Shown here: positions 8,402 through 16,677 of the stretch, piece after piece
Layout of the letters: each line of letters begins with the position of its first letter
Numbering within the stretch: position 1 is the first letter of the stretch
From: an uncultured Prevotellaceae bacterium
GTDB lineage: Bacteria > Bacteroidota > Bacteroidia > Bacteroidales > Bacteroidaceae
Length of the DNA stretch: 28,831 nt
Assembly: GCA_946624335.1 (NCBI GenBank)
Contig: CAMOSA010000008.1
Location: forward strand, 1 to 28,831
Reading direction: 5' to 3'
Made by a program: the position numbers and the translations under genes
The notes under the pieces: model-generated
Told to the model about the DNA's origin: nothing
Databases searched by the model: none
What the model saw: the letters and a program-made list of their open reading frames with translations, nothing else

Positions 8402-10573
8402 TTAGTTGCCGAGGTCGGAGATAAACTGGATGCGCACGAGACGTATCTGATCCTCGGTGTAATCGTCTTCGAGCTCATCGATGGCGTCATCGATGTCGTC
8501 CACTTCAGTCTCGCGGAAGTACTCGTAGATGTCTTCTATCTGGTCGGCGTCCATGATGGACTTGAGGTAGTAGGAGATATCGAGCTTCGTGCCGCTGTCC
8601 ACGATGGCGTCCAACTCGTCGAGGAAGTCCTCGAAGTCGAGGCCCATGCTCTTGGCCAGCACCTCCAGGTCAACCTTGCGGTCGATGCTCTGGATGATAC
8701 GTACCTTGTTCTTGCTCTTGTTGGCCACGGTACGGACGCTGAACATCTCAGGCCGGTCGATTTCGTTGGCCTCGCAGTGCTTGAGGATGAGCTCGCAGAA
8801 GGCTTTGCCGTAGCGCTTGGCCTTGCCTTCGCCGACGCCTTGTATGGTCTTGAGCTCGTCGATGGTGACGGGATAGAAAGTGGCCATGGCTTCGAGACTG
8901 GGGTCCTGGAAGATGACGTAGGGTGGTATGTTCTTCTCGCGTGCCACGGATTTGCGCAGATCTTTGAGCAGCTGGAAGAGTTCCTCGTCGAGTGCGCTGG
9001 TGCCGGCATCGGGATCGACGTAGTCGCTGTCGAAGTCGTTGTCCTCTGAGATGAGGAAGCTGGAGGGCTTGTTGATGAAGTTGCGCCCCTCGTCGGTGAG
9101 CTTCAGCAGTCCGTAGTTTTCCACCTCCTTGTAGAGGTAGCCCGAGAGTATGGCCTGGCGGATGATGGTGTTCCAGAAGCGCACTTCCTTGCCGTCACCG
9201 CAGCCGAAACATTCCAGGTCGTCGTGCTTGTGGGCAATGACTTCCTCGGTGGGGTTGCCGGTGATGATGTTGAGGATGTGGGGCGCTTTGAAGTTCTCTT
9301 TCACGGTCTGCACGACCATCAGCACCATGCGCAGCTCGTCGCTCGCCTCAATCAATTGCTTCGGGTGCAGGCAGTTGTCGCAGTTGTGGCAGTTCTCCTC
9401 ATGATATTCCTCGCCGAAGTAGTGGAGCAGCACACGGCGCCGGCAGACGCTGGTCTCGGCGTAGGCGGCAGTCTCCTGCAGCAGCTGCCGCCCGATGTCC
9501 TGCTCGGCCACGGGCTTACCCTCCATGAACTTCTCGAGTTTTTGCAGGTCCTTGTAGGCGTAGAACGTGATACATTTGCCTTCACCGCCGTCGCGCCCGG
9601 CACGTCCCGTCTCCTGATAGTAGCCTTCGAGGCTCTTCGGGATGTCGTAATGGATGACGAAGCGCACGTCGGGCTTGTCAATGCCCATGCCGAAGGCTAT
9701 GGTGGCGACAATGACGTCGATCTCTTCCATGATGAAGTCGTCCTGTGTCTGCGTGCGTGTCGGTGTGTCCATGCCGGCGTGGTAAGCTCGGGCGTTGATG
9801 TCGTTAGCCCGGAGGATCTCTGCAAGCTCCTCGACCCTTCGCCGTGAGAGACAGTAGATGATACCGCTCTTGCCCGGGTTTTGCTTGATGAACTTGATGA
9901 TCTCTTTGTTGATGTCCTTGGTCTTTGGGCGTACCTCGTAGTAGAGGTTGGGGCGGTTGAAGGAACTCTTGAACTCGTCGGCATCGGGCATACCCAGGTT
10001 CTTCTTGATGTCGCCGCGCACTTTGTCGGTGGCCGTCGCCGTGAGGGCGATGACCGGTGCTTGCCCAATCTCATTGATGATGGGGCGTATGCGGCGGTAC
10101 TCGGGGCGGAAATCGTGGCCCCACTCCGATATGCAATGTGCTTCGTCGACGGCGTAGAACGATATCTTCACCTGTCGCAGGAAGTCGACATTCTCCTCTT
10201 TCGTCAGCGATTCCGGCGCCACGTAGAGCAGCTTGGTTCGTCCGGCCAGAACGTCGGTCTTCACCTGATCCAGTGCAGAACGGTTGAGCGATGAGTTCAT
10301 GAAATGAGCGATGCCGTCGTCGGCGCTGACCTGACGGATTGCGTCGACCTGGTTCTTCATCAGTGCGATGAGTGGCGATATGACGATGGCTGTGCCTTCC
10401 ATGATTAAAGCCGGCAACTGGTAACAGAGCGACTTACCTCCTCCCGTAGGCATGAGCACAAAGGTATCACGCCCGTTCATCAGGTTACGTATGATGGCTT
10501 CCTGATCACCTTTAAAGGTGTCAAAGCCAAAGTAATGCTTAAGTCTTTCTGTAAGGTTGTAGTCCATAATCAT
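8402..10573 (-). CDS. recQ: ATP-dependent DNA helicase RecQ
   Basis: RecQ is a 3'-5' DNA helicase in recombination and fork repair. Walker A is TGGGKS (residues 43-48), the DEAH box is at 143-146, and helicase motifs include FRPEYRRI, ALTATAT, GIIYCLSR, AYHAGMD, IVATIAFGMGIDKPDVR and QETGRAGRDG. The RQC zinc site has four cysteines in the segment from CRRR through CHNCDNC. An HRDC domain is near residues 520-600 (FYPVTIDELKTIQGVGEGKA). The last ~100 residues are acidic, ending DAIDELEDDYTED. The 723-aa length fits the longer Bacteroidetes RecQ form. ATG codons at 10573 and 10567 are both possible starts. It has its own candidate promoter and is separated from clpX by a strong hairpin. Confidence 0.97.
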   Translation of the reverse strand: MIMDYNLTERLKHYFGFDTFKGDQEAIIRNLMNGRDTFVLMPTGGGKSLCYQLPALIMEGTAIVISPLIALMKNQVDAIRQVSADDGIAHFMNSSLNRSALDQVKTDVLAGRTKLLYVAPESLTKEENVDFLRQVKISFYAVDEAHCISEWGHDFRPEYRRIRPIINEIGQAPVIALTATATDKVRGDIKKNLGMPDADEFKSSFNRPNLYYEVRPKTKDINKEIIKFIKQNPGKSGIIYCLSRRRVEELAEILRANDINARAYHAGMDTPTRTQTQDDFIMEEIDVIVATIAFGMGIDKPDVRFVIHYDIPKSLEGYYQETGRAGRDGGEGKCITFYAYKDLQKLEKFMEGKPVAEQDIGRQLLQETAAYAETSVCRRRVLLHYFGEEYHEENCHNCDNCLHPKQLIEASDELRMVLMVVQTVKENFKAPHILNIITGNPTEEVIAHKHDDLECFGCGDGKEVRFWNTIIRQAILSGYLYKEVENYGLLKLTDEGRNFINKPSSFLISEDNDFDSDYVDPDAGTSALDEELFQLLKDLRKSVAREKNIPPYVIFQDPSLEAMATFYPVTIDELKTIQGVGEGKAKRYGKAFCELILKHCEANEIDRPEMFSVRTVANKSKNKVRIIQSIDRKVDLEVLAKSMGLDFEDFLDELDAIVDSGTKLDISYYLKSIMDADQIEDIYEYFRETEVDDIDDAIDELEDDYTEDQIRLVRIQFISDLGN

Positions 10574-10597
10574 AGGATAGGGGTCTCAGTTGCGATA

Positions 10598-10605
10598 CAA
10601 AGTTA
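10598..10605 (-). promoter_or_regulatory. Candidate recQ -7 box (TAACTTTG)
   Basis: TAACTTTG on the minus strand matches TAnnTTTG, 24 bp before the recQ ATG at 10573. The expected upstream TTTG is only weakly matched (TTGC 20 bp away), in an AT-rich tract. Confidence 0.5.
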
Positions 10606-10648
10606 TAAACAATTTTGCCAATAATGCAACTTTTTTATTCTTTTTTAG

Positions 10649-10699
10649 TGAAAAGAGCACCTCGGAAGTGTTTTTTGTGCTTCCGAGGTGCTCTTTTCA
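10649..10699 (-). terminator. Perfect 20-bp stem hairpin between clpX and recQ
   Basis: The arms 10649-10668 and 10680-10699 are exact reverse complements (core GAGCACCTCGGAAG) around an 11-nt loop. It lies 27 bp after the clpX stop, so it most likely ends the tig-clpP-clpX transcript. The U-rich tail is better on the plus strand (ACTTTTTTG after the stem) than on the minus strand, where the stem itself ends in CUUUUC. Confidence 0.7.
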
Positions 10700-10726
10700 A
10701 AACTTTTTTGTATATTAACGCCGTTT

Positions 10727-11953
10727 TTAGGCTGCCAAGTTAGCCTTCTCGATCTGTTGTATGGCGAAGTCGCGTGTGACGATAAATTCCTTCTCGCCTG
10801 ATGAGGGCATTTCATACTGCGGGGCTATCATGATGCTTTCCACGATGCTGCGCAGTCCTCGAGCCCCGAGCTTGAACTCGATGGCCTTGTCGACAATGTA
10901 CTCGAGGGCATCGTCTTCGAACCTCAGCGTGATGCCGTCCATGGCGAAGAGCTTCTCCTGCTGGCGGATGATGGAGTTCTTGGGCTCCGTGAGTATTGCG
11001 CGCAGTGCCTGACGGTCAAGCGGCTCAAGGTGAGTGAGCACGGGCAGTCGGCCGATGATCTCTGGTATGAGTCCAAAGGCCTTGAGGTCTTGAGGCTGGA
11101 TATACTTCATCAGGTTCTTACGGTCGATGCGTGCGACGTTCTGCACGGAGTTGTAGCCCACGACATGCGTGTTCAACCGCTTGGCTATCTTGTCCTCGAT
11201 GCCGTCGAAGGCGCCTCCGCAGATAAACAGGATGTTGTGCGTGTCGACGTGCACGTAGTCCTGGTCGGGGTGCTTGCGTCCACCCTTGGGGGGTACATTG
11301 ACGACGGAACCTTCGAGCAGCTTCAGCAAACCCTGCTGCACGCCTTCTCCGCTGACGTCGCGTGTGATGCTGGGGTTGTCGGACTTGCGGGCTATCTTGT
11401 CAATCTCGTCGATGAATACGATGCCGCGCTGGGTTGCCTTGACATCATAGTCGGCGACCTGCAGCAGACGCGTGAGGATGCTCTCGACATCCTCGCCGAC
11501 GTAGCCGGCTTCAGTGAACACCGTGGCGTCGACGATGGTGAAGGGCACTTTCAGCAGTCGTGCGATGCTACGTGCGATGAGCGTTTTACCCGTGCCCGTA
11601 GGGCCGACCATGATGACGTTGCTCTTCTCAATCTCCACGCCATCGTCGCTGATGTCTTGTCCGAGGCGCTTATAGTGGTTGTAAACGGCGACCGAGATAT
11701 AGCGCTTCGCGTCGTCCTGCCCAATCACGTATTGGTCGAGAAAAGCCTTGATCTCAGTGGGCTTGGGCAGTTCCTCCCAGTTGAGACCACCGGTCTTCTT
11801 CTTCTTTACGTCACCGACGAGGTGTTCTTGGGCTATGGTGTAGGCTTGCTGGGCGCAATCCTCACAGATGAAACCGTTGATGCCGCTTATGAGTAGCCGC
11901 ACCTCCGAGGAGTCGCGGCCACAAAACGAACACGTATCTTTCTTCTTAGGCAT
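10727..11953 (-). CDS. clpX: ATP-dependent Clp protease ATP-binding subunit ClpX
   Basis: ClpX is the AAA+ unfoldase that feeds substrates into ClpP. The N-terminal zinc domain has Cys8, Cys11, Cys30 and Cys33. Walker A is GPTGTGKT (117-124), the pore loop GYVG is at 150-153, Walker B IVFIDEID at 178-185, an RKH loop follows (KGGRKHP), and the C-terminal sensor 2 motif is GARGLR. The 408-aa length is normal. The segment equivalent to the ClpP-binding IGF loop reads VVGYNS, as I recall for Bacteroidetes homologues. It lies 49 bp downstream of clpP in the same direction and is followed by a strong hairpin, so tig, clpP and clpX form one transcription unit. Confidence 0.98.
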   Translation of the reverse strand: MPKKKDTCSFCGRDSSEVRLLISGINGFICEDCAQQAYTIAQEHLVGDVKKKKTGGLNWEELPKPTEIKAFLDQYVIGQDDAKRYISVAVYNHYKRLGQDISDDGVEIEKSNVIMVGPTGTGKTLIARSIARLLKVPFTIVDATVFTEAGYVGEDVESILTRLLQVADYDVKATQRGIVFIDEIDKIARKSDNPSITRDVSGEGVQQGLLKLLEGSVVNVPPKGGRKHPDQDYVHVDTHNILFICGGAFDGIEDKIAKRLNTHVVGYNSVQNVARIDRKNLMKYIQPQDLKAFGLIPEIIGRLPVLTHLEPLDRQALRAILTEPKNSIIRQQEKLFAMDGITLRFEDDALEYIVDKAIEFKLGARGLRSIVESIMIAPQYEMPSSGEKEFIVTRDFAIQQIEKANLAA

Positions 11954-12002
11954 AGAGTCAATGAATCATATTATTATTAAGGAACGCGTACGCGCGAGAG
12001 GC

Positions 12003-12674
12003 TTAGCCTTTACGTGAAAGGACTTGGTCGATCATGCCATACTCGAGGGCTTCGTTGGCCGTCATCCAATAGTTACGGTCGCTGTCAGCCCATACCTTAT
12101 CGTAGTCGGTGTGGCTGTGGTCTGCGATAATCTGGTACAGCTCTTTCTTGAGCTTCTGGATCTCGCGAGCCTCGATCTCGATATCGCTGGCCTGACCCTG
12201 CACACCGCCGAGGGGCTGGTGTATCATGACGCGGCTGTGGGGCAGCGCTGAGCGCTTACCCTCCTTACCGGCCACGAGTAGCACGGCGGCCATTGAGGCA
12301 GCCATGCCCGTACAGATGGTGGCGACGTCGGAACTGACGAATTGCATCGTGTCATAGATGCCGAGGCCGGCGCTGACGCTGCCGCCCGGTGAGTTCAGAT
12401 AGATGCTGATGTCCTTGCCAGGGTCGGAGCTATCGAGATACAGGAGCTGAGCCTGCAGTGTGTTGGCCGTATAGTCATCGATGGGCGTGCCAAGGAAGAT
12501 GATGCGGTCCATCATCAGCCGTGAGAATACGTCCATCTGCGTCACGTTCAGCTGGCGTTCCTCGAGGATATAAGGGTTGAGATATTGGTTCTGAAGGCTC
12601 ACGTAGTCGTCCAGCGCCTGTCCGTTGATGCCGAGATGACGAGTGGCGAACTTGCGGAAATCGGTCTGTTGCAT
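12003..12674 (-). CDS. clpP: ATP-dependent Clp protease proteolytic subunit ClpP
   Basis: ClpP forms the tetradecameric serine protease chamber that works with ClpX. The catalytic triad is Ser127 (GMAASMAA), His152 (MIHQPLGG) and probably Asp199 (ADSDRNYWM). Substrate-binding SPGGSVSAGLGIYDTM is present. The N-terminus is about 30 residues longer than in E. coli, which may be a propeptide or N-terminal tail (223 aa total). Its ATG overlaps the tig stop by one base (TAATG), which implies translational coupling. Confidence 0.98.
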   Translation of the reverse strand: MQQTDFRKFATRHLGINGQALDDYVSLQNQYLNPYILEERQLNVTQMDVFSRLMMDRIIFLGTPIDDYTANTLQAQLLYLDSSDPGKDISIYLNSPGGSVSAGLGIYDTMQFVSSDVATICTGMAASMAAVLLVAGKEGKRSALPHSRVMIHQPLGGVQGQASDIEIEAREIQKLKKELYQIIADHSHTDYDKVWADSDRNYWMTANEALEYGMIDQVLSRKG

Positions 12675-14029
12675 TATTTCTGCTCAAAAAGTTTGTTGAA
12701 ATCGTCGAGGGAGATGGTCTTCTTCTGAAGCTTCACGACGTCCTTCAGTGCTGCGCTGAGCTTGCGCTCTACGGTGCGTCCCACCAGGGCATCGAGTTGC
12801 TCACGCTTCTGCATCTGTTCATTGGCATAGCGCTCGATGATTTCTTCGGGTACGCCGTTCATGCCGTACTGTGCGAACTGTGCACGTGTCTGCTCTTTGG
12901 CTGTCTCAAGGACATCGGGCTGTTCGACCTTGATGCCCGTCTGGTCAGCGAGTTGCTCCTTGATAAGATGCCATTCGAGCTCCTTGATGCTGGCCGCATA
13001 GTTGGCCTCGATATCACTCTCTTCTTTGTCAGGGTAGTTGGCACGCATAATGCGCTTGAGCAGCTCGTCGGGCCACTCGAGGTCGCCGATGCGTTTCTCC
13101 AGATACTGACGTACGTCGATGAGGAAGCGGAACTCGCTGTCTACGGCGAACTGCTGCTCGATCTGCTCCTTGAGGTGGCTGCGGAACTCGTCCTCGCTCT
13201 TGACGACGCCTTCGCCGAAGACACGGTCGAAGAGCTCCTGGTTGATCTCCGCGGGGGTATAGCGTGTAATCTCGTTGATCTGATAGCTGAAGTCGCTCTT
13301 GACGTTCTTGGCTTCCTCCTTGCTGATGCCGAGCAGGCTGCTGACCTCCACGGCGTTGCCGTCGTAGGCCTCAGCAGGGTTGAAGGTGATGACGGTGTTG
13401 ACGCTTACGCCCTCGAACTTCTTCTTCTGGTCGTCGTTCTTGAAGTATTCAGGCAGCATGACGGCGTCCTCCTTGACGATTCCGCCCTCCTTGATGTTGC
13501 CGTTCTCATCGAGCTCTGCGATGTGGCCCTTGGTCATATCGCCTGTCTGCCAAGAGTCGACCTGGACATAGTTGCCGCTGCGCTGAGCCAAGGACTTCAC
13601 CTGTCTGTCAATCATCTCGTCGGTAATCTCGATATCGTAGAAGGGAATCTTGTCTTTGTCGGTGAGCTTGGCATCGAATTCAGGTGACAGAGCGATGTCG
13701 AAGATGAATTCGAGCTGCTCAGCATCGAATTCGATGGCCTGCTGCTTTTCGCTGGCCAGGGGGTCGCCGATCATATTTACCTTGTTCTCACGCAGGTAGC
13801 CATAGAGCTTCTCGGACAGCAGTTTCTGCACTTCCTCGGCTGTGATCTCGTTGCCGAAGCGTTTCTTCAGCAGGCTCATGGGCACTTGGCCTGGGCGGAA
13901 GCCAGGCAGTGCCGCTTTCTTTCTATAGTCCTTGAGCGCCTTCTCTACGCGCTCCTGATAGTCGGCTTTCTCGAACGTGATGGTCAGCTCGGCTGCCACA
14001 CTGGAGGTCTTGTCGAATTGAATGTTCAT
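12674..14029 (-). CDS. tig: Trigger factor, ribosome-associated chaperone
   Basis: Trigger factor binds the ribosome exit tunnel and shields nascent chains. The N-terminal domain carries the ribosome-binding signature GFRPGQVP near residues 43-50. The middle domain is a diverged FKBP-type isomerase region (DEMIDRQVKSLAQRSG, then VKEDAVMLPEYF), and the C-terminal part is helical and chaperone-like, with many Glu, Lys and Gln. I chose ATG at 14029 (MNIQFDKTSSVAAEL), giving 451 aa; an upstream ATG at 14083 would add 18 unrelated residues. It is the first gene of the tig-clpP-clpX unit, with a sigma-54-type element about 70 bp upstream. Confidence 0.96.
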   Translation of the reverse strand: MNIQFDKTSSVAAELTITFEKADYQERVEKALKDYRKKAALPGFRPGQVPMSLLKKRFGNEITAEEVQKLLSEKLYGYLRENKVNMIGDPLASEKQQAIEFDAEQLEFIFDIALSPEFDAKLTDKDKIPFYDIEITDEMIDRQVKSLAQRSGNYVQVDSWQTGDMTKGHIAELDENGNIKEGGIVKEDAVMLPEYFKNDDQKKKFEGVSVNTVITFNPAEAYDGNAVEVSSLLGISKEEAKNVKSDFSYQINEITRYTPAEINQELFDRVFGEGVVKSEDEFRSHLKEQIEQQFAVDSEFRFLIDVRQYLEKRIGDLEWPDELLKRIMRANYPDKEESDIEANYAASIKELEWHLIKEQLADQTGIKVEQPDVLETAKEQTRAQFAQYGMNGVPEEIIERYANEQMQKREQLDALVGRTVERKLSAALKDVVKLQKKTISLDDFNKLFEQK

Positions 14030-14097
14030 TTGATGTCTTTGTTTTTGAGATATTTTATAATGTATGATGTCAAATTGCAGCAATATGTTTGACGAAT

Positions 14098-14113
14098 TGC
14101 AAAAAGAGTGCCA
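14098..14113 (-). promoter_or_regulatory. Candidate sigma-54 -24/-12 promoter of tig-clpP-clpX
   Basis: On the minus strand TGGCAC-N5-TTGCA has the invariant GG and GC separated by exactly 10 bp, which is the RpoN signature. It lies about 70 bp before the tig ATG. No clean TAnnTTTG box is seen in the same leader. An inverted repeat GTCAAA...TTTGAC (14079-14103 region) lies just downstream. Confidence 0.55.
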
Positions 14114-14146
14114 GCCTTGGTGGCCTGCCAGATTGTCAGTCGCGCA

Positions 14147-15007
14147 TCAGGCGTCCTCGGCATTGGCGTTGCGCTCACGCTCCATTGACTCGAAGTCCTT
14201 TGGACGTAACACGAAGCTGTTGGTGAGGTATTTCGCACGAACCACTTCGTTGCTGGCCAGCTCTGTCGGCGTGCCCTTGAAGCGTATGCGTCCCTCGAAA
14301 AGCATGTAAGCCCGGTCGGTGATGCAGAGCGTTTCCTCTACGTTGTGGTCGGTGATGAGCACGCCGATGTTCATGCGCTTGAGTTTCCATACGATCAGCT
14401 GAATGTCCTCCACGGCGATGGGGTCTACGCCGGCAAAGGGCTCGTCGAGCATCACGAACTTCGGGTCGATGGCCAGGCATCGTGCTATCTCGGTGCGTCG
14501 TCGTTCTCCGCCCGAGAGCCGGTCGCCCAGGTTTTTTCGTACTTTCTCGAGGCGGAACTCACGGATGAGGCTTTCCTGTTTCTTGCGCTTGTATTCCTCT
14601 GTGCAGTCCTTCCGCAGCTCCAGCACGCTGGCGATATTGTCTTCCACGGTCATCTTGCGGAATACCGACGCTTCCTGTGCCAAATAGCCGATACCCTCCT
14701 TGGCGCGCTTGTACACCGGCAGGTCGGTCACCTCCTTCTCGCCGATGAAGACGCGGCCCTCGTTGGGGATGACGAGGCCGGTGGTCATGTAGAAGGAGGT
14801 CGTCTTGCCGGCACCGTTGGGTCCTAAGAGCCCGACGATCTCGCCCTGGTCGACGTGGAAATTGACGTCGTCGGCCACGGTGCGCTTGCCGTAGATCTTC
14901 TTCAGATGTTCGGCACAGAGGCGCAACGGTGCCGTCTGGTGTGGGGCCAACCAGGCAGGGCTGGAAGGGTCCACGAGAGTGGTTGAAGGTGCTAGTTCTT
15001 CTGCCAT
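14147..15007 (-). CDS. lptB: LPS export ABC transporter ATP-binding protein LptB
   Basis: LptB is the cytoplasmic ATPase that powers LptFG to move LPS to the outer membrane. Walker A is GPNGAGKTT (62-70), the signature LSGGERR is at 164-170 and Walker B is MLDEPFAGVDP (186-196). The stretch GIGYLAQEASVFRKMTVEDN is the LptB hallmark that sets it apart from other ABC ATPases, and the H-loop is ITDHNVEETL. The 286-aa protein has about 30 extra N-terminal residues (Ala/Pro/Ser-rich) and a charged C-terminal tail. I start at ATG 15007; a longer reading would run through the divergent promoter region. It is transcribed away from mlaE; tig follows after 117 bp. Confidence 0.95.
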   Translation of the reverse strand: MAEELAPSTTLVDPSSPAWLAPHQTAPLRLCAEHLKKIYGKRTVADDVNFHVDQGEIVGLLGPNGAGKTTSFYMTTGLVIPNEGRVFIGEKEVTDLPVYKRAKEGIGYLAQEASVFRKMTVEDNIASVLELRKDCTEEYKRKKQESLIREFRLEKVRKNLGDRLSGGERRRTEIARCLAIDPKFVMLDEPFAGVDPIAVEDIQLIVWKLKRMNIGVLITDHNVEETLCITDRAYMLFEGRIRFKGTPTELASNEVVRAKYLTNSFVLRPKDFESMERERNANAEDA

Positions 15008-15025
15008 AAGTGTGAATTGAGAGTG

Positions 15026-15033
15026 CAAAAGTA
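15026..15033 (-). promoter_or_regulatory. lptB -7 box (TACTTTTG)
   Basis: TACTTTTG on the minus strand, 18 bp before the lptB ATG, matches TAnnTTTG and is followed by CAC. No matching TTTG is seen at the normal -33 distance. Confidence 0.55.
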
Positions 15034-15108
15034 CATAATTATTACCACTTTCTACTGCTTTCGGCAAAAAAACTGCGCTTAGAGCCCCTCCTTTTAGTCT
15101 TTTTTGAC

Positions 15109-15116
15109 TACTTTTG
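15109..15116 (+). promoter_or_regulatory. mlaE -7 box (TACTTTTG)
   Basis: TACTTTTG followed by CACC lies only 9 bp before the mlaE ATG at 15126, implying a leader of a few bases or none. It is the mirror image of the lptB box (GTGCAAAAGTA ... TACTTTTGCAC). The -33 region is T-rich without a clear TTTG at 20 bp. Confidence 0.55.
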
Positions 15117-15125
15117 CACCCAGAA

Positions 15126-15872
15126 ATGAAAATAATAACACAACCATTAGCCACTTTTGGCCGTTATCTGATGCTGATGGCCAAGGTCTTCAGCCGTCCT
15201 GAGCGTATCCGGATGTATTGGAAACAGTACGTCCGTGAGATGCAAAAACTCGGTGTCGATTCTATCGGTATCGTGTTGATGATCTCGTTCTTCATCGGCG
15301 CCGTCATCTGTATTCAGATGAAGATGAATATTCAGAGCCCCTGGATGCCGCGTTTCAGTACGGGCTACACGACGCGTGAGATTCTCTTATTGGAGTTCTC
15401 TAGTTCCATCATGTGCCTTATTCTGGCGGGAAAAGTTGGCTCCAATATCGCGTCGGAGATAGGCACGATGCGTGTCACCCAGCAGATCGATGCCCTCGAC
15501 ATCATGGGTGTCAACTCGGCCGCTTACCTCATTCTGCCTAAGATCTTGGGTCTCGTGACGATGATTCCCGTCCTCGTCACCTTCTCCATGGTGGCCGGCC
15601 TTGGCGGAGCCTATGGCATCAGCTTCATGGGCATCATCAGCGCCGAAGACCTCACCTTCGGTCTTCAGCACTCATTCAACGTGTGGTTCGTGTGGATGTC
15701 CTACATCAAGTCCTTCTTCTTCGCCTTCATCATCGCGTCGGTGTCGTCGTTCTACGGCTACACGGTCGAAGGCGGCTCCGTGGAGGTCGGCAAGGCATCG
15801 ACTGACAGCGTCGTGCATTGCTCTATGCTGATCCTCTTTGCCGACATCTTCCTCACCCAAATCCTCTCTTGA
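15126..15872 (+). CDS. mlaE: MlaE-family phospholipid ABC transporter permease
   Basis: MlaE permeases move phospholipids between the inner membrane and the periplasmic MCE protein to keep outer-membrane lipid asymmetry. The 248-aa protein has several hydrophobic segments (GIVLMISFFIGAVICIQM; LGLVTMIPVLVTFSMVAGLG; SFFFAFIIASVSSFYGY). The conserved MlaE/YrbE motif reads AGKVGSNIASEIGTMRVT followed by QIDALDIMGV near residues 100-128. I use the ATG at 15126; a TTG four codons earlier lies inside the promoter box. mlaF begins 8 bp after its stop. No MCE (mlaD) gene follows, so the periplasmic partner must be encoded elsewhere. Confidence 0.93.
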   Translation: MKIITQPLATFGRYLMLMAKVFSRPERIRMYWKQYVREMQKLGVDSIGIVLMISFFIGAVICIQMKMNIQSPWMPRFSTGYTTREILLLEFSSSIMCLILAGKVGSNIASEIGTMRVTQQIDALDIMGVNSAAYLILPKILGLVTMIPVLVTFSMVAGLGGAYGISFMGIISAEDLTFGLQHSFNVWFVWMSYIKSFFFAFIIASVSSFYGYTVEGGSVEVGKASTDSVVHCSMLILFADIFLTQILS

Positions 15873-15880
15873 GCCGCCTT

Positions 15881-16642
15881 ATGATAGAAGTACAGAATAT
15901 CCATAAGTCTTTCGAGGACAAGGATGTCCTCAAGGGCATCACGACAACGTTCCCTGCCGGACAGACCAATCTCATCATCGGCCAGTCGGGCTCAGGCAAG
16001 ACGGTGCTGATGAAATGTATTGTAGGGCTTCTGGAACCCACCAGCGGCAAGATTCTCTACGATGGTCGTGACTTCGTCGGTATGGGCAAGCGTGAGAAGG
16101 CTCTGCTGCGGCGTGAGATGGGCATGATCTTTCAGTCGGCAGCCCTCTTCGACAGCATGACGGTGCTCGAGAATGTGATGTTTCCGTTGGATATGTTCTC
16201 TGCCATGACGCTGCGCGACCGCACCCGCCGTGCACAGCAATGCCTTGACCGCGTCAACCTGCTGGACGCGCAGAAGAAATATCCCGATGAGATCTCGGGC
16301 GGTATGCAGAAGCGTGTGGCCATAGCACGGGCTATTGCCCTTAACCCCAAATACTTGTTCTGCGATGAACCCAACAGTGGCCTCGACCCGAAGACGTCGC
16401 TGGTCATCGATGCGCTGATACACGACATCACGACAGAGTACCAGATGACCACCATCATCAATACGCATGACATGAACTCCGTCATGGGCATCGGCGACAG
16501 CATCATCTTCATCAAGGAAGGCTTTCAGGAATGGACGGGCGACAAGACACAGGTGGCGACCTCCGACAATCAGGCGCTCACCGATTTCATCTTCGCCTCC
16601 GACCTGCTGAAGAAGGCACGTCAAGCGTTCGTACAAGTCTAA
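15881..16642 (+). CDS. mlaF: MlaF-family phospholipid ABC transporter ATP-binding protein
   Basis: This is the ATPase partner of the MlaE permease encoded just upstream. Walker A is GQSGSGKT (34-41), the signature is ISGGMQKRVAIARAIA (138-153), Walker B reads YLFCDEPNSGLDP, and the H-loop is INTHDMNSVM. SGGM rather than SGGQ and the DEPNSGLDP form are typical of the Mla/Ttg2A branch. The 253-aa length is normal. I start at ATG 15881 (MIEVQNIHKSFEDK). The C-terminus (DLLKKARQAFVQV) is short, without the MlaB-linked extension known from E. coli. Confidence 0.93.
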   Translation: MIEVQNIHKSFEDKDVLKGITTTFPAGQTNLIIGQSGSGKTVLMKCIVGLLEPTSGKILYDGRDFVGMGKREKALLRREMGMIFQSAALFDSMTVLENVMFPLDMFSAMTLRDRTRRAQQCLDRVNLLDAQKKYPDEISGGMQKRVAIARAIALNPKYLFCDEPNSGLDPKTSLVIDALIHDITTEYQMTTIINTHDMNSVMGIGDSIIFIKEGFQEWTGDKTQVATSDNQALTDFIFASDLLKKARQAFVQV

Positions 16643-16677
16643 CCTCTTTTCTACCACTCGTTACACCTTATATATAT

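Noticed and set aside
11030..11896. Open frame of 288 codons on the plus strand opposite clpX
   Set aside because: It lies fully inside clpX, whose zinc and AAA+ motifs are intact. Its sequence is Val/Asp/His-rich as expected for an antisense shadow.
12797..13687. Open frame of 296 codons on the plus strand opposite tig
   Set aside because: Leu/Val/Asp-rich antisense shadow of trigger factor with no domain features.
15008..15125. Replication origin at the strand switch
   Set aside because: No DnaA-box cluster or AT-rich unwinding repeats; the region is explained by two divergent promoters.
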